Shown here: positions 15,629 to 25,288 of the stretch, piece by piece
How positions within the stretch are numbered: position 1 is the first letter of the stretch
Layout: the number at the start of each line of letters is the position of its first letter
Assembly: GCF_019357495.1 (NCBI RefSeq)
Contig: NZ_CP079110.1
Location: 372,001-436,000, forward strand
Origin: Nosocomiicoccus ampullae
GTDB lineage: Bacteria > Bacillota > Bacilli > Staphylococcales > Salinicoccaceae
Length of the DNA stretch: 64,000 nucleotides
Reading direction: 5' to 3'
Notes under the pieces: generated by a model
The model's input: only the letters and a program-made list of their open reading frames with translations
Database searches by the model: none
What the model was told of the DNA's origin: nothing
Translations under genes and position numbers: made by a program

Positions 15629-17113
15629 ATGAAAACAGAACAGTTAATTTCATTGTTAAAAATAAAAGAAATTTACGGTGATTTACCAGATGAAGTGACG
15701 GATATTACTGTAGACTCTAGAGAAGTAAAACCGGGCACAATTTTTGTAGCTTTAAAAGGAATTGAAACTGATGGTTTTAATTATATAGATAGTGCGGTTG
15801 AAAATGGTTCACAGTTAATTTTATCAGATAGAAAAAAAGACCTACCAGAAGGTGTCGGGTTAATTAAAGTAAAGGATCCGTCAAAAGTATCGGCACTTTT
15901 TGCGGAATATTTATACGACTTTCCGCACGAAAGTATGACGATGGTTGGTGTAACAGGAACAAATGGTAAAACAACAGTTTCTACAATGATTCATAATTTA
16001 AGTATTAGTATGTCTAAGAAAAGTGCGTATTTAGGAACAAACGGGTTTAAGGTTAACGAAGATACTTACCCTTCTTTAAATACGACACCTGAGACAACAA
16101 GACTCCACAAACGCTTAAAAGAAGCTGTTGAAAGAGAAACTGAAGTTTTTACAATGGAAGTATCTAGTCATGCATTAAAGCTTGGCCGTACGTTTGGAAT
16201 TGACTTTGATATTGTCATATTTACGAATATGACGCAAGATCATTTAGATTTTCACGGTACGATGGAAGACTACGGGTTTACAAAAGGATTATTATTCTCT
16301 CAACTCGGTCAAGATTTAAAAAAGACGAAATACGTCATTTTAAATGATTCAGACCCTTGGTCAAAAAAGTATCGTTCAATGACACCACATGAAGTGGTCA
16401 CATTCGGTTTTAATGACTCTGCAGATTTTTATCCTAAAAATATCGAAGGAAGTCTAGAAGGGACGACATTTACGCTAGTTACACCTGAAGGAGAATACAA
16501 TGTAAAATCACCGTTTGTTGGAGATTATAATATTGAAAATTTAATGTGTGCGATTATTAGTGAGTGGCTACAAGGCTATAGCTTAGAACGTATTATCACA
16601 GCAGTTGAAGATATGAAAGCAGTGTCTGGACGGTTAGAAGTACTAGATAACCGTTTACCATTTAACTTAATTATCGATTTTGCGCACACACCAGATGCAC
16701 TAGAAAAAGTCATCGAGACGATTCGACCATTCAATACCGGTAGACTTATTACTGTATACGGGATGACTGGTGAAAGAGATTATTCAAAAGCAAAAGAGAT
16801 GGGACGCATTGCGAGTATGTCAGACTACGTTGTACTGACAGTAGATAACCCAGGAAATGACGATAAAAACATGCTCATTGAAATCGTTGAAGAAGGAATG
16901 ACGCATAATAACTATGCAAAAGAAATCGATAGAGAACAAGCAATTAAAATAGCAATTGACTACGCACAACCTGGAGATACGGTATTTTTAGCAGGTAAAG
17001 GACGAGAGCCGTATCAAATTATGGAAAATCATGTAAAAGAACCCCATCGAGATGATTTAATTGCATTAAACTTTGCGTATGAAAAATATAACTTTCCAGG
17101 ATATGAAAACTAA
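15629..17113 (+). CDS. murE: UDP-MurNAc-tripeptide synthetase MurE (probably L-lysine-adding)
   Basis: A 494-residue Mur ligase that adds the third residue to the peptidoglycan stem peptide. The ATP loop is GVTGTNGKTT, the central-domain motif NTTPETTR and HTPDALEKV are present. The specificity loop reads DNPGND, whereas meso-diaminopimelate enzymes have DNPR and S. aureus (L-Lys) has DNPA, so lysine is predicted. ATG 15629 has GAGGTG upstream; the in-frame TTG at 15602 has no ribosome site. prfC follows after 45 bases, as in staphylococci. Confidence 0.93.
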   Translation: MKTEQLISLLKIKEIYGDLPDEVTDITVDSREVKPGTIFVALKGIETDGFNYIDSAVENGSQLILSDRKKDLPEGVGLIKVKDPSKVSALFAEYLYDFPHESMTMVGVTGTNGKTTVSTMIHNLSISMSKKSAYLGTNGFKVNEDTYPSLNTTPETTRLHKRLKEAVERETEVFTMEVSSHALKLGRTFGIDFDIVIFTNMTQDHLDFHGTMEDYGFTKGLLFSQLGQDLKKTKYVILNDSDPWSKKYRSMTPHEVVTFGFNDSADFYPKNIEGSLEGTTFTLVTPEGEYNVKSPFVGDYNIENLMCAIISEWLQGYSLERIITAVEDMKAVSGRLEVLDNRLPFNLIIDFAHTPDALEKVIETIRPFNTGRLITVYGMTGERDYSKAKEMGRIASMSDYVVLTVDNPGNDDKNMLIEIVEEGMTHNNYAKEIDREQAIKIAIDYAQPGDTVFLAGKGREPYQIMENHVKEPHRDDLIALNFAYEKYNFPGYEN

Positions 17114-17158
17114 CATTTTTTACTAATATACTTTTAAAAATAGTGTTAAGGAGATTTT

Positions 17159-18715
17159 ATGGGACTAAAAGAAGAGATTAATAAACGAAAGACGTTTGCG
17201 ATTATTTCGCACCCGGACGCAGGGAAAACAACGTTAACTGAAAAGCTATTATTATTTGGTGGAGCGATTCGTGAAGCTGGAGTTGTTAAAGGAAGAAAAA
17301 CAGGTAAATTTGCGACATCTGACTGGATGAAAGTTGAACAAGAACGCGGAATTTCAGTGACGAGTTCTGTCATGCAGTTTGATTTTGACGGTTATAAAGT
17401 AAATATTTTAGATACACCAGGACACGAAGACTTCTCTGAAGATACGTACCGTACGTTAATGGCTGTTGATAGTGCAGTGATGGTAATTGACGCAGCAGAA
17501 GGTATCGAGCCGCAAACGTTAAAATTGTTTAAAGTTGCAAAAATGCGTGGTATTCCAGTATTTACTTTTATTAATAAGCTCGACCGTGTCGGTAAAAATC
17601 CGTTTGAATTACTAGAAGAAATTGAAGAAACTCTAGATATCGAAACGTATCCAATGACATGGCCAATCGGAATGGGGCCGAGTTTCTTTGGAATTATTAA
17701 TCGACGCACAAAAGAAATAAATCCGTACCGTGAAGAAGAGATGTTACAACTAAACGATGATTACGAACTTGAAAAGCCGCATGACATCGAAAAAGATTCT
17801 GCATTTAAAGAGTCGATTGAAGAGTTTATGCTCGTTGAAGAAGCGGGTGATGAATTCAATAAAGAAAAAATCGCAACAGGAGATCTAACACCTGTATTTT
17901 TCGGTTCTGCATTATCTAACTTCGGAGTTGAAGAATTTTTAGATACATTTGTAGACTACGCACCAAGTCCAAACGCACTTGAAACAAAGTCAGGCGAGGT
18001 GATTGAACCGACTGAAGAAGAATTCTCAGGATTTATCTTTAAAATTCAAGCGAACATGGACCCTAAACATAGAGACCGACTCGCATTTTTACGTATCGTC
18101 TCTGGTGAATTTAAACGTGGGATGGATGTAAAACTTCAGCGTACAGGTAAAAAACAAAAAGTTACTCGAGCGACGATGTTTATGGCGGATGATACAGAGA
18201 CTGTTGACGTCGCATACGCTGGAGATATTATTGGATTATATGATACTGGAAATTATCAAATTGGAGATACGTTAACTTCAGACAAACATATCGAGTTTAA
18301 AGAACTACCGCAGTTTACACCAGAGTTATTTATGAAAGTATCTGCTAAAAATGTGATGAAGCAAAAGCACTTCTATAAAGGAATTGAACAGCTCGTTCAA
18401 GAAGGTGCGATTCAGTATTATAAAACGATCCACACAAATCAGCCAATTATCGGTGCAGTTGGTCAACTTCAGTTTGAAGTGTTCGAGCACCGTATGAAAA
18501 ATGAATATAATACAGACGTTGTTATGGAACCAATCGGACAAAAGCAAGCGCGCTGGGTAGAGAATGAAGAAGATATTACGAATCAAATGGATACCCAGCG
18601 TTCAACACTTGTGTACGATAGATACGACAACAAAGTATTTTTATTTGAAAATGATTTTGCATTAAGATGGTTTAGCGAGAAATATCCAGATATTAGGTTA
18701 TATAGTTTACTTTAA
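17159..18715 (+). CDS. prfC: Peptide chain release factor 3
   Basis: A 518-residue GTPase that recycles RF1 and RF2 from the ribosome after termination. The G domain shows [13 protein letters not shown] (P-loop), [14 protein letters not shown] (G3, plus the RF3-specific SEDTYR) and NKLD (G4); domains II and III follow (about 295-518) without the domain V of EF-G. The promoter for the Mn riboswitch of terC is embedded in its last codons. Confidence 0.96.
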   Translation: MGLKEEINKRKTFAIISHPDAGKTTLTEKLLLFGGAIREAGVVKGRKTGKFATSDWMKVEQERGISVTSSVMQFDFDGYKVNILDTPGHEDFSEDTYRTLMAVDSAVMVIDAAEGIEPQTLKLFKVAKMRGIPVFTFINKLDRVGKNPFELLEEIEETLDIETYPMTWPIGMGPSFFGIINRRTKEINPYREEEMLQLNDDYELEKPHDIEKDSAFKESIEEFMLVEEAGDEFNKEKIATGDLTPVFFGSALSNFGVEEFLDTFVDYAPSPNALETKSGEVIEPTEEEFSGFIFKIQANMDPKHRDRLAFLRIVSGEFKRGMDVKLQRTGKKQKVTRATMFMADDTETVDVAYAGDIIGLYDTGNYQIGDTLTSDKHIEFKELPQFTPELFMKVSAKNVMKQKHFYKGIEQLVQEGAIQYYKTIHTNQPIIGAVGQLQFEVFEHRMKNEYNTDVVMEPIGQKQARWVENEEDITNQMDTQRSTLVYDRYDNKVFLFENDFALRWFSEKYPDIRLYSLL

Positions 18716-18734
18716 TTCATTAAAGCTATATAAT
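18706..18734 (+). promoter_or_regulatory. Promoter of the riboswitch-terC transcript
   Basis: -35 TTTACT (18706-18711), 17-base spacer and perfect -10 TATAAT (18729-18734), giving a start near 18741. The -35 lies in the last codons of prfC. Confidence 0.65.
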
Positions 18735-18740
18735 TGCTAC

Positions 18741-18880
18741 AAATGAATAATATATGGGGAGTAACGCTAGGTAACTAGTAACACATCGTCATTACGGCAA
18801 TCTGCCCGGTGTGTTAGACAATATATTTGTTCAGTGAGACCATAGTAAGTAGACGATGTCTATTTACTATGGTCTTTTTT
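18741..18880 (+). promoter_or_regulatory. yybP-ykoY manganese riboswitch with terminator
   Basis: The conserved GGGGAGTAACG (about 18756-18766) and CATCGTCATTACGGC (18784-18798) plus the GTGTGTT and GAGACC elements are diagnostic of the yybP-ykoY family, which binds Mn2+. The expression platform is an intrinsic terminator: GACCATAGTAA (18838-18848) pairs with TTACTATGGTC (18864-18874), followed by six T. In known members Mn2+ prevents terminator formation and turns on manganese exporters of the TerC, MntP or P-type ATPase classes. terC starts 20 bases downstream. Confidence 0.9.
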
Positions 18881-18899
18881 AAGTTTAAGGAGTGAAGAT

Positions 18900-19691
18900 A
18901 TGGATGTATCGATTTTATTAGAATATGGATGGGTATTAATTGTACTCGTCGTACTTGAAGGATTACTTGCAGCAGACAACGCAGTGGTGCTTGCTGTAAT
19001 GGTCAGACATTTATCACCAAAAGACCGTAAGAAAGCATTATTTTATGGACTTCTTGGGGCTTTCATCTTTAGAATGGTCGCGATATTACTACTCGTATGG
19101 CTCGTTCAATGGTGGTTTGTTCAAGCAATCGGTGCGTTATACCTGTTCTACGTTTCAATTAGTCATTTAATAGGTATATATAAACATAAGAACGATAGTG
19201 AAGAAGAAAAAGAGCGAGAACTCGAAAAACATGAGAAAAAAGGCTCTGGATTATGGATGACTGTACTTAAAGTTGAAGTTGCAGATATTGCGTTTGCGGT
19301 AGATTCAATTTTAGCAGCAGCTGCAATCGCACTCGCATTACCAAAAGTTGGTGGAGATTTCTTCGGAGTAAACATCGGTCAATATACAGTGATGTTAGTC
19401 GGTGGATTAATTGGCGTTATTATTATGCGTTTCTTTGCGAATTGGTTTGTAAAATTACTTGCAGAACGACCAAGTTTAGAAGTTGCAGCATTTACAATTG
19501 TCGGATGGGTTGGTGTGAAACTAACAGTATTAACACTTTCTCATGAAGCAGTTGGCATTTTACCTGAAACTTTCCCACAATCTACAGTTTGGAAACTCAC
19601 ATTTTGGATTGTGATGCTAGTAATCATTCTAATTGGATGGTTTGCAGGTGGTAAAAAAAAGAATGTGAAGGATGATGTTAATGCGTCATGA
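18900..19691 (+). CDS. TerC family membrane protein, probable Mn2+ exporter
   Basis: A 263-residue membrane protein with about seven helices and the family's paired acidic motifs EGLLAADNAVVLA (helix 1) and VEVADIAFAVDSILA (helix 4), which carry the proposed metal-binding Asp residues. A charged cytoplasmic loop (about 95-118, rich in Glu and Lys) splits the two halves. TerC relatives such as Alx, YceF and YkoY export manganese, partly to metallate secreted enzymes, and the riboswitch upstream supports Mn2+. Its last 11 bases overlap the htrA-like gene. Confidence 0.9.
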   Translation: MDVSILLEYGWVLIVLVVLEGLLAADNAVVLAVMVRHLSPKDRKKALFYGLLGAFIFRMVAILLLVWLVQWWFVQAIGALYLFYVSISHLIGIYKHKNDSEEEKERELEKHEKKGSGLWMTVLKVEVADIAFAVDSILAAAAIALALPKVGGDFFGVNIGQYTVMLVGGLIGVIIMRFFANWFVKLLAERPSLEVAAFTIVGWVGVKLTVLTLSHEAVGILPETFPQSTVWKLTFWIVMLVIILIGWFAGGKKKNVKDDVNAS

Positions 19692-21045
19692 TGACGATAA
19701 GAGAGAAACTTTCGAAGATAAATACAGACGTAGAGCACATGAATTAGATCAGCATGATACTGTACAATTCGAACGTGTTAAAGATGAAGACACTGAAGCT
19801 TCGAACGAAGCACCTAAAGAAGAATTTACGCGTCAAAATAGAGAAGAAAAAGAAATGAATGACACATCAAATAATTTTAAGCCTCGTAAAAGTGGGATGA
19901 GTCCAGTACTTGCTGGTTTACTTGCAGGACTACTTGGTGCGCTATTAATACTTGGTGCGTATCATTTTTTCTTTAATGAAAATAATACAGACGATGTCGT
20001 AGAAAAACAAAGTAAAAATACTGAAGATGTAAGACAAGAAATCGAGCAATCACACGGTGATAAAGTCGTGACAGATACAATTGTTGCGGTTGAAAAAGCA
20101 CGACCAGCCGTTGTTTCTGTTTTAAACTTACAACAACAAACATCTTTTTTTGGTACAGAGCTGTCAGATGAGTTATTAGAAGCAGGCACTGGATCAGGTG
20201 TGATTTACAAATTAGACGGTGATTATGCGTATATTGTAACGAACCACCACGTAATTGACGGTGCGTCTGATGTTCAAATTAATACAGCAGATGGAGAAAC
20301 GATTGAAGCGGAATTACTCGGTTCAGATGTTTGGACAGATCTCGCGGTACTTCGCGTACCTAAAGGTAACATTGAAGACGTCATCGAATTTGGAAATAGT
20401 GACGAGCTACTTGTCGGTGAAGATGCGATTGCTATTGGTTCACCACTCGGTGATATGTTTAGTGGCTCTGTTTCTAGAGGAATTGTATCTGCATTAGATC
20501 GTGCGGTTCCAGTAGATATTGATGGTGACGGCACAATCGACTGGGAAGCGACTGTACTTCAAACTGACGCAGCGATTAACCCTGGTAACTCAGGAGGCGC
20601 ACTTGTGAATAGTGACGGTCAGTTAATCGGTATTAACTCGATGAAAATTGGGTTAGATAACGTTGAAGGAATTGGTTTTGCGATACCTTCAAACGATGTG
20701 CAGTCTATTATTGAAGAGCTAGAAAACGGTGGAGAAGTAGACCGTCCATTTATAGGCTTAAGTCTTGTAGACTTATTCTTAATAAATGATAGCGATAAAG
20801 TGAGATATTTAAAATTACCAGAAGATGTTACTGACGGTGTCGTTATTAGTGAGGTTCAGTTAGGATCTCCAGCAGACCGTGCAGGTATTAAAGAACTTTC
20901 AGTCATTACACAACTTGATGATACTGAAGTAAAAAGTGCAATGGAATTTAGACAATATTTATACAACAATAAAAAGCCAGGAGATACAATAACAGTCACG
21001 TATTATTACGATGGTCAAAAAGAAACGACAGACGTTCAACTTTAA
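19681..21045 (+). CDS. HtrA/DegP-like membrane-anchored serine protease
   Basis: A 454-residue protein: acidic cytoplasmic N-terminus (about 1-70), one transmembrane helix (about 78-100), a trypsin-like domain with the triad in VTNHHVIDG (His), WTDLAVLRV (Asp) and NPGNSGGALV (Ser), and a C-terminal PDZ domain (about 360-452). It handles misfolded proteins at the outer membrane face. AAGG at 19668-19671 fits ATG 19681 better than the earlier ATGs at 19672 and 19675. It overlaps terC by 11 bases, so both lie under the Mn riboswitch, an arrangement that would couple manganese export and surface proteolysis. Confidence 0.9.
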   Translation: MRHDDDKRETFEDKYRRRAHELDQHDTVQFERVKDEDTEASNEAPKEEFTRQNREEKEMNDTSNNFKPRKSGMSPVLAGLLAGLLGALLILGAYHFFFNENNTDDVVEKQSKNTEDVRQEIEQSHGDKVVTDTIVAVEKARPAVVSVLNLQQQTSFFGTELSDELLEAGTGSGVIYKLDGDYAYIVTNHHVIDGASDVQINTADGETIEAELLGSDVWTDLAVLRVPKGNIEDVIEFGNSDELLVGEDAIAIGSPLGDMFSGSVSRGIVSALDRAVPVDIDGDGTIDWEATVLQTDAAINPGNSGGALVNSDGQLIGINSMKIGLDNVEGIGFAIPSNDVQSIIEELENGGEVDRPFIGLSLVDLFLINDSDKVRYLKLPEDVTDGVVISEVQLGSPADRAGIKELSVITQLDDTEVKSAMEFRQYLYNNKKPGDTITVTYYYDGQKETTDVQL

Positions 21046-21076
21046 AAGATAACGAGTAAATCTCGTTATCTTTTTT
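21044..21076 (+). terminator. Terminator of terC-htrA
   Basis: 13-bp perfect stem AAAAGATAACGAG / CTCGTTATCTTTT (21044-21056, 21062-21074) merging into a T-tract. Confidence 0.9.
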
Positions 21077-21139
21077 ATTTTAAAATAAATTGAAAGATGA
21101 GAGTAATAAGCGTATAGTATTTTTTAAGGAGGAGGCGCC

Positions 21140-22489
21140 GTGAGATTTATTAGTAACATGCTGAACCGTATGACACCACAGCGGTCAATATTTTTATATT
21201 ATTTAAGTGCATTAATAGTTTCTACATTATTAATGCAGTTGCCGTTTTTTTATAATGACGATACATATATAACTTTTATGGATACGCTATTTGTTACTGC
21301 TTCCGGTATCTCCGTTACAGGGTTAACGACAGTAAATATCGTCGACACGTTTAATACGTATGGAATTATTCTTTTAATGTTTATTTTAAACCTTGGCGGT
21401 ATTGGAATTATGGCGATGTCGACATTTATATGGATACTTCTTGGAAGAAAAATAACTCTAAGAGAACGTACTGCGATTATGGTCGATAATAGTCGCCAAG
21501 TAATTTCAGGTGGTGTTCAGCTCGTTCTTAACATCGTATCGTTGCTATTTTTAATAGAATTTATCGGTGCATTCATTTACACGTTAGTTTTCTATTATAA
21601 AACTGAAAACTTTTTAGATGCGCTCCTTCAAGGAACATTTTTATCAGTCTCTGCAACGACGAACGCTGGATTCGACTTATACCACCAATCATTAATTGGT
21701 TATAGTGATAATTACTACATCATTATTCCAGTGATGTTTCAAATTGTGTTAGGTGCGATTGGTTATCCAGTGTTAATTGAAGTGAAAGAATATTTTAGTC
21801 GAAAAAATCCATATTTTAGATTTAGTTTATTTACAAAAGTTACAACGTCAATGTATGCGATATTATTTTTACTCGGTACTGTTTTTTATTTGCTGATTGA
21901 GTGGAACGGATCACAGTTTAACAATTCAATATTGTCAAAAGTAACGAGTGCAGTTTTTATGAGTGTCTCTACACGTAGTGCTGGAATTACTATTGTAGAT
22001 CCTTCGTTATTAAATGAAGCGACGCAATTATTATTTAGTATGCTGATGTTTATCGGGTCATCACCATCAAGTGCTGGTGGTGGTATTCGTACCACGACAC
22101 TTGCGATTTTAATACTGACAATCATCGCATTTTCTAAAGGGGAAGAGCGCCCGATAATTTTTAAACGTAGTATCGCTAGACAAGATACTGAACGTGCATT
22201 TATCGTGTTCTTTCTTGCTATCGTACTTATGTTTTTAGGTATATCGATTATTACATTTGTAGAAGGTGACAGACATAGTTTAATGTCGATTATTTTTGAG
22301 GTTGCAAGTGCATTCGGAACGTGTGGAATGTCAATGGGAATTACTGAAGATTTAAATACGACTAGTGAACTCATTTTAATCTTCTTTATGTTTATTGGAC
22401 GCGTTGGATTTTTAAGTTTCTTACTTAGTTTCGGTGATAACCGTAAATCAATTATCAAATATCCAACGGATCGTCTAACAGTTGGCTAA
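21140..22489 (+). CDS. ktrB: Potassium channel subunit KtrB (TrkH family)
   Basis: A 449-residue channel with four membrane-pore-membrane repeats. The selectivity-filter segments are SGISVTGLTTV, SATTNAGFDL, STRSAGITIV and AFGTCGMSMGI, each with its filter Gly; SSAGGGIRTTT is the gating loop of the third repeat. It pairs with an NAD/ATP-binding RCK subunit (KtrA), the start of which is at 63820 in this window, 41 kb away, the split arrangement common in staphylococci. The start is GTG with AGGAGG 8 bases upstream. Confidence 0.93.
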   Translation: MRFISNMLNRMTPQRSIFLYYLSALIVSTLLMQLPFFYNDDTYITFMDTLFVTASGISVTGLTTVNIVDTFNTYGIILLMFILNLGGIGIMAMSTFIWILLGRKITLRERTAIMVDNSRQVISGGVQLVLNIVSLLFLIEFIGAFIYTLVFYYKTENFLDALLQGTFLSVSATTNAGFDLYHQSLIGYSDNYYIIIPVMFQIVLGAIGYPVLIEVKEYFSRKNPYFRFSLFTKVTTSMYAILFLLGTVFYLLIEWNGSQFNNSILSKVTSAVFMSVSTRSAGITIVDPSLLNEATQLLFSMLMFIGSSPSSAGGGIRTTTLAILILTIIAFSKGEERPIIFKRSIARQDTERAFIVFFLAIVLMFLGISIITFVEGDRHSLMSIIFEVASAFGTCGMSMGITEDLNTTSELILIFFMFIGRVGFLSFLLSFGDNRKSIIKYPTDRLTVG

Positions 22490-22570
22490 AATGAATTAAA
22501 AAAATGCTATACTAATTTTAAGGATGCTTATTGCATCCTTTTTTTAATTATAGTTGGGGTGTTTTTATTC

Positions 22571-23488
22571 ATGAAGAAAAAAATATTATTAACAACATTA
22601 GTAGTAACAACTTTAGCAGGCTGTAATCATGAAACTGAAGAAGAAAATCTAGATGACGTTACGATGACTCAGGAAAAAGTTGAACAAAAAAATGAGTTGC
22701 AATATGACAAATTTAAAATGGAAGATGATACGTTATATTTAAAAAATGGTGACGAAGAATCAGAGGTTACACTGACGCATTCAGATGACGTATTAATTAA
22801 ACAAAAGACAACTACAAATAGTACATATGAAGCAAGAGGTTATAAAGATAAAACCGACGCTAAGAAAAAGTTAATCGAAGAAAATGAAGCACTTAAAAAG
22901 AATCAAGACGGTGTTGAGTATAATCTAGATTTAAGAGACAAAGATTTTACTGAAACGTTAACGATTGATTATGAAAATGCAGATTTAAATTTAGTCGCAA
23001 ATATCCCTGAAGATGAAGATACAGAAGGTGTTTATATTAGTTATGACCAAATGAAAAATACGTTATTTATGAGAGGGTATTATACTGAAGGTGAAGCGAC
23101 TGCGAATTTTGAAGCCCAAGAAGAGATTGAAGGAACAGGAACGATTGAGCGTAAAGACAATGAAGTGATCGCCTTTAATATGGATGTCGTTCTTCCATAT
23201 GAGTCTCAAGAACTGACTAAAGATGAAGCGGTTGAACAATTTACACCACTTCAAAAATATTATAAAGAAATGAGTAAGAAAGAGGGTATCGATTTATCTT
23301 TATCATTTGAAGAAAACGGTATGCATTTTAAACAAAATGTCGATTACGAGGAAGCGGACGCTGAAGATGTGTTTAAAATTGAACATGTCGATGAAACACC
23401 GACAAAAAAAGATTTAAAAAAATTAAGAGAGTACTCTAATCAAGTTGAAATGTTTTCACGTTACGGTTTACTCTATAAAGAAAAATAA
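22571..23488 (+). CDS. Lipoprotein with two DUF1307-like (YehR-type) regions
   Basis: A 305-residue lipoprotein: MKKKILLTTLVVTTLAGC ends in the lipobox LAGC, with the lipidated Cys at about residue 18. The rest is acidic and alternates beta strands with a Lys/Glu helix. Residues about 75-160 and 175-270 look like two copies of the YehR-type unit (strand, helix with KKKLIEENEALKK or KYYKEMSKKEG, strand, then YENADL or YEEADA). The function of such proteins is unknown. The start is ATG 22571; the GTG at 22559 overlaps the ribosome site. It shares a bidirectional terminator with nhaC. Confidence 0.72.
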   Translation: MKKKILLTTLVVTTLAGCNHETEEENLDDVTMTQEKVEQKNELQYDKFKMEDDTLYLKNGDEESEVTLTHSDDVLIKQKTTTNSTYEARGYKDKTDAKKKLIEENEALKKNQDGVEYNLDLRDKDFTETLTIDYENADLNLVANIPEDEDTEGVYISYDQMKNTLFMRGYYTEGEATANFEAQEEIEGTGTIERKDNEVIAFNMDVVLPYESQELTKDEAVEQFTPLQKYYKEMSKKEGIDLSLSFEENGMHFKQNVDYEEADAEDVFKIEHVDETPTKKDLKKLREYSNQVEMFSRYGLLYKEK

Positions 23489-23513
23489 GAGCGGGAAATC
23501 CTGCTCTTATTTT
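23483..23513. terminator. Bidirectional terminator between lipoprotein and nhaC
   Basis: AATAAGAGCGGG (23484-23495) pairs with CCTGCTCTTATT (23500-23511) around loop AAAT; A-run and T-run flank the stem on the two sides. Confidence 0.85.
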
Positions 23514-24934
23514 ATTTCATTTGGATAATATTTTTTATAAAAGTTTAATTTATCGTCATCTGTAATTTTCTTAATACCGATACCTGTCGCAGCGAGTATT
23601 AGCGCGATGATTGGTGCAGCGTAGTTCATGACAGCAAAAGGTCCATATTCAAGTACTGAAATACCGAGTGCTCCGTATATAAAAACGCCATCTGTACTCC
23701 ACGGAACAAGTGCAGACGTCACAGTTCCGCCGTCTTCTAATGTTCTTGATAAGTTACTCGTATCGAGGTTATTATCAACAAACGGTCGAACGAACATTCT
23801 TCCAGGTACAATAATTGAGATGTAATGCTCTGCACACGTTAAGTTAATAAAAATCGCAGAGAGTAACGCACTGGATACTAATCCGAATGTATTTTTCGCG
23901 AATTTTAAAATATGATCTAAAATAACTTGTAACATGCCAGAGTGTTCCATAATACCAGCAAAACTCATCGCAACAAATGTCATCGTCACTACAAACATCA
24001 TATCCATCATACCACCGCGGTTAAATAGGACGTCAATCGACTCGTTAGAGGTCGTAATCTCAAATCCGTCAATTAGCGTTGTTAAACTTGATGCTAACGA
24101 ATCATTTTGTACAAATAACTGTGCGAGCGTTCCAAGAAATGCCCCAACGAGTAGTGCAGGTGCTGGTGGTACTTTAAATAATATAACTGCTAAAACAATG
24201 ACTGGTGCAAGTAGTAACCACGGTGAAATAACAAACGCTTCAGAGATATTTTGTCTAAGAGTTTCGATACTATTTAAGTCAACAGATGTATTATTAATAT
24301 ACTTTACGGTGTACCACTGAAAGACGATTAACGTAATAATAACAGCAGGTACTGTCGTGTAAAGCATATGTTTAATGTGTTTAAAAATATTTGTGTGTGT
24401 TAAACCAGATGCTAAATTTGTCGTGTCAGAAAGTGGTGACATCTTATCTCCAAAAAATGCTCCAGCAACAATCGCACCTGCTGTTGGACCAAGTGGGATG
24501 TTTAAACCAACACCAATTCCGAGTGACGCGATACCGACAGTTGCGATCGTTGACCATGCGCTCCCAATTGTTAATGAAACGATCGAACAAATAATAACGA
24601 CAGTGACTAAAAAATACTTCGGACTGATTATATTTAACCCGTAGTAAATCATTGTTGCTACAATACCACCGCCGACCCAAGAACCAATAACAAGTCCAAC
24701 AAGTAAAATAATGATCAGTGCAGGTAGCGCTAATTTAATGCCACGATACATAAAATCTTCGATTTCAGACCATGAGTATCCATGGAAATAAGCGATTCCT
24801 CCTGCGACGATGGCTCCGATAATTAACGGGATATGTGGTGTAATGTCCAGTACAACGACGCTATATAGCATTGTTGTAATCATAACTAAAAATGGTACAA
24901 GTGATGTAATAAAACGAAATGGACGCTTATCCAT
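23507..24934 (-). CDS. nhaC: NhaC family Na+/H+ antiporter
   Basis: A 475-residue membrane protein with about 12 helices. Motifs typical of NhaC are GSAWSTIATVGIASLG, GAFFGDKMSPLSDTTNLA (the conserved Asp residues in the transport core) and EDGGTVTSALVPWSTDG. It exchanges external protons for cytoplasmic sodium; some relatives (MleN) exchange malate and lactate as well. AGGAGGTAGCGCT precedes the ATG at 24934. It is monocistronic and ends in a shared terminator. Confidence 0.9.
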   Translation of the reverse strand: MDKRPFRFITSLVPFLVMITTMLYSVVVLDITPHIPLIIGAIVAGGIAYFHGYSWSEIEDFMYRGIKLALPALIIILLVGLVIGSWVGGGIVATMIYYGLNIISPKYFLVTVVIICSIVSLTIGSAWSTIATVGIASLGIGVGLNIPLGPTAGAIVAGAFFGDKMSPLSDTTNLASGLTHTNIFKHIKHMLYTTVPAVIITLIVFQWYTVKYINNTSVDLNSIETLRQNISEAFVISPWLLLAPVIVLAVILFKVPPAPALLVGAFLGTLAQLFVQNDSLASSLTTLIDGFEITTSNESIDVLFNRGGMMDMMFVVTMTFVAMSFAGIMEHSGMLQVILDHILKFAKNTFGLVSSALLSAIFINLTCAEHYISIIVPGRMFVRPFVDNNLDTSNLSRTLEDGGTVTSALVPWSTDGVFIYGALGISVLEYGPFAVMNYAAPIIALILAATGIGIKKITDDDKLNFYKKYYPNEIK

Positions 24935-24999
24935 AGCGCTACCTCCTTTAAAATATAATATTCATAATTATACATAATATTTTAATAAATATAAACAAA

Positions 25000-25026
25000 A
25001 AACGGCCAAATTAAATTTGGCCGTTT
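25000..25026. terminator. Bidirectional hairpin 3' of the DUF2187 gene
   Basis: AAACGGCCAAATT (25000-25012) and AATTTGGCCGTTT (25014-25026) form a 13-bp perfect stem with A-rich and T-rich flanks. It ends the minus-strand DUF2187 transcript. Confidence 0.85.
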
Positions 25027-25033
25027 AAAATTA

Positions 25034-25234
25034 TTACTTTTTAATTTTATAACGTTTATGATTTACAACTGTCTTTTCAAAATCTTCATTTTCGTTCCAG
25101 TCCTCGTTAATTGTAATGTCAACAATGACTGAGTTTTCATTAATTTTTTCTACTTTACCAAGCATACCGTCAAATTCAACAATATCGCCGACTTCTGCTG
25201 GTACAATTTCTTCTTCGTCTTTGTTCTTACTCAC
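25034..25234 (-). CDS. DUF2187 family protein (YkvS-like)
   Basis: A 66-residue acidic protein with a KOW/SH3-like small barrel pattern: VGDIVEFDGMLGKVEKI, SVIVDITIN, and a basic C-terminus HKRYKIKK. It matches the DUF2187/YkvS family that is widespread in bacilli and staphylococci and has no known function. GGAGGGG precedes the ATG. It lies directly downstream of the sigma factor gene on the same strand (54-base gap) and may be cotranscribed. Confidence 0.78.
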   Translation of the reverse strand: MSKNKDEEEIVPAEVGDIVEFDGMLGKVEKINENSVIVDITINEDWNENEDFEKTVVNHKRYKIKK

Positions 25235-25288
25235 ATTAACCCCTCCAAAAGAATCGTTATACTATTATACAATTTTTAGTACAATTTC

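Noticed and set aside
21140-22489. ktrB apart from ktrA as an oddity
   Set aside because: Separate ktrA and ktrB loci are usual in staphylococci, and ktrA lies in its usual place after cydB.
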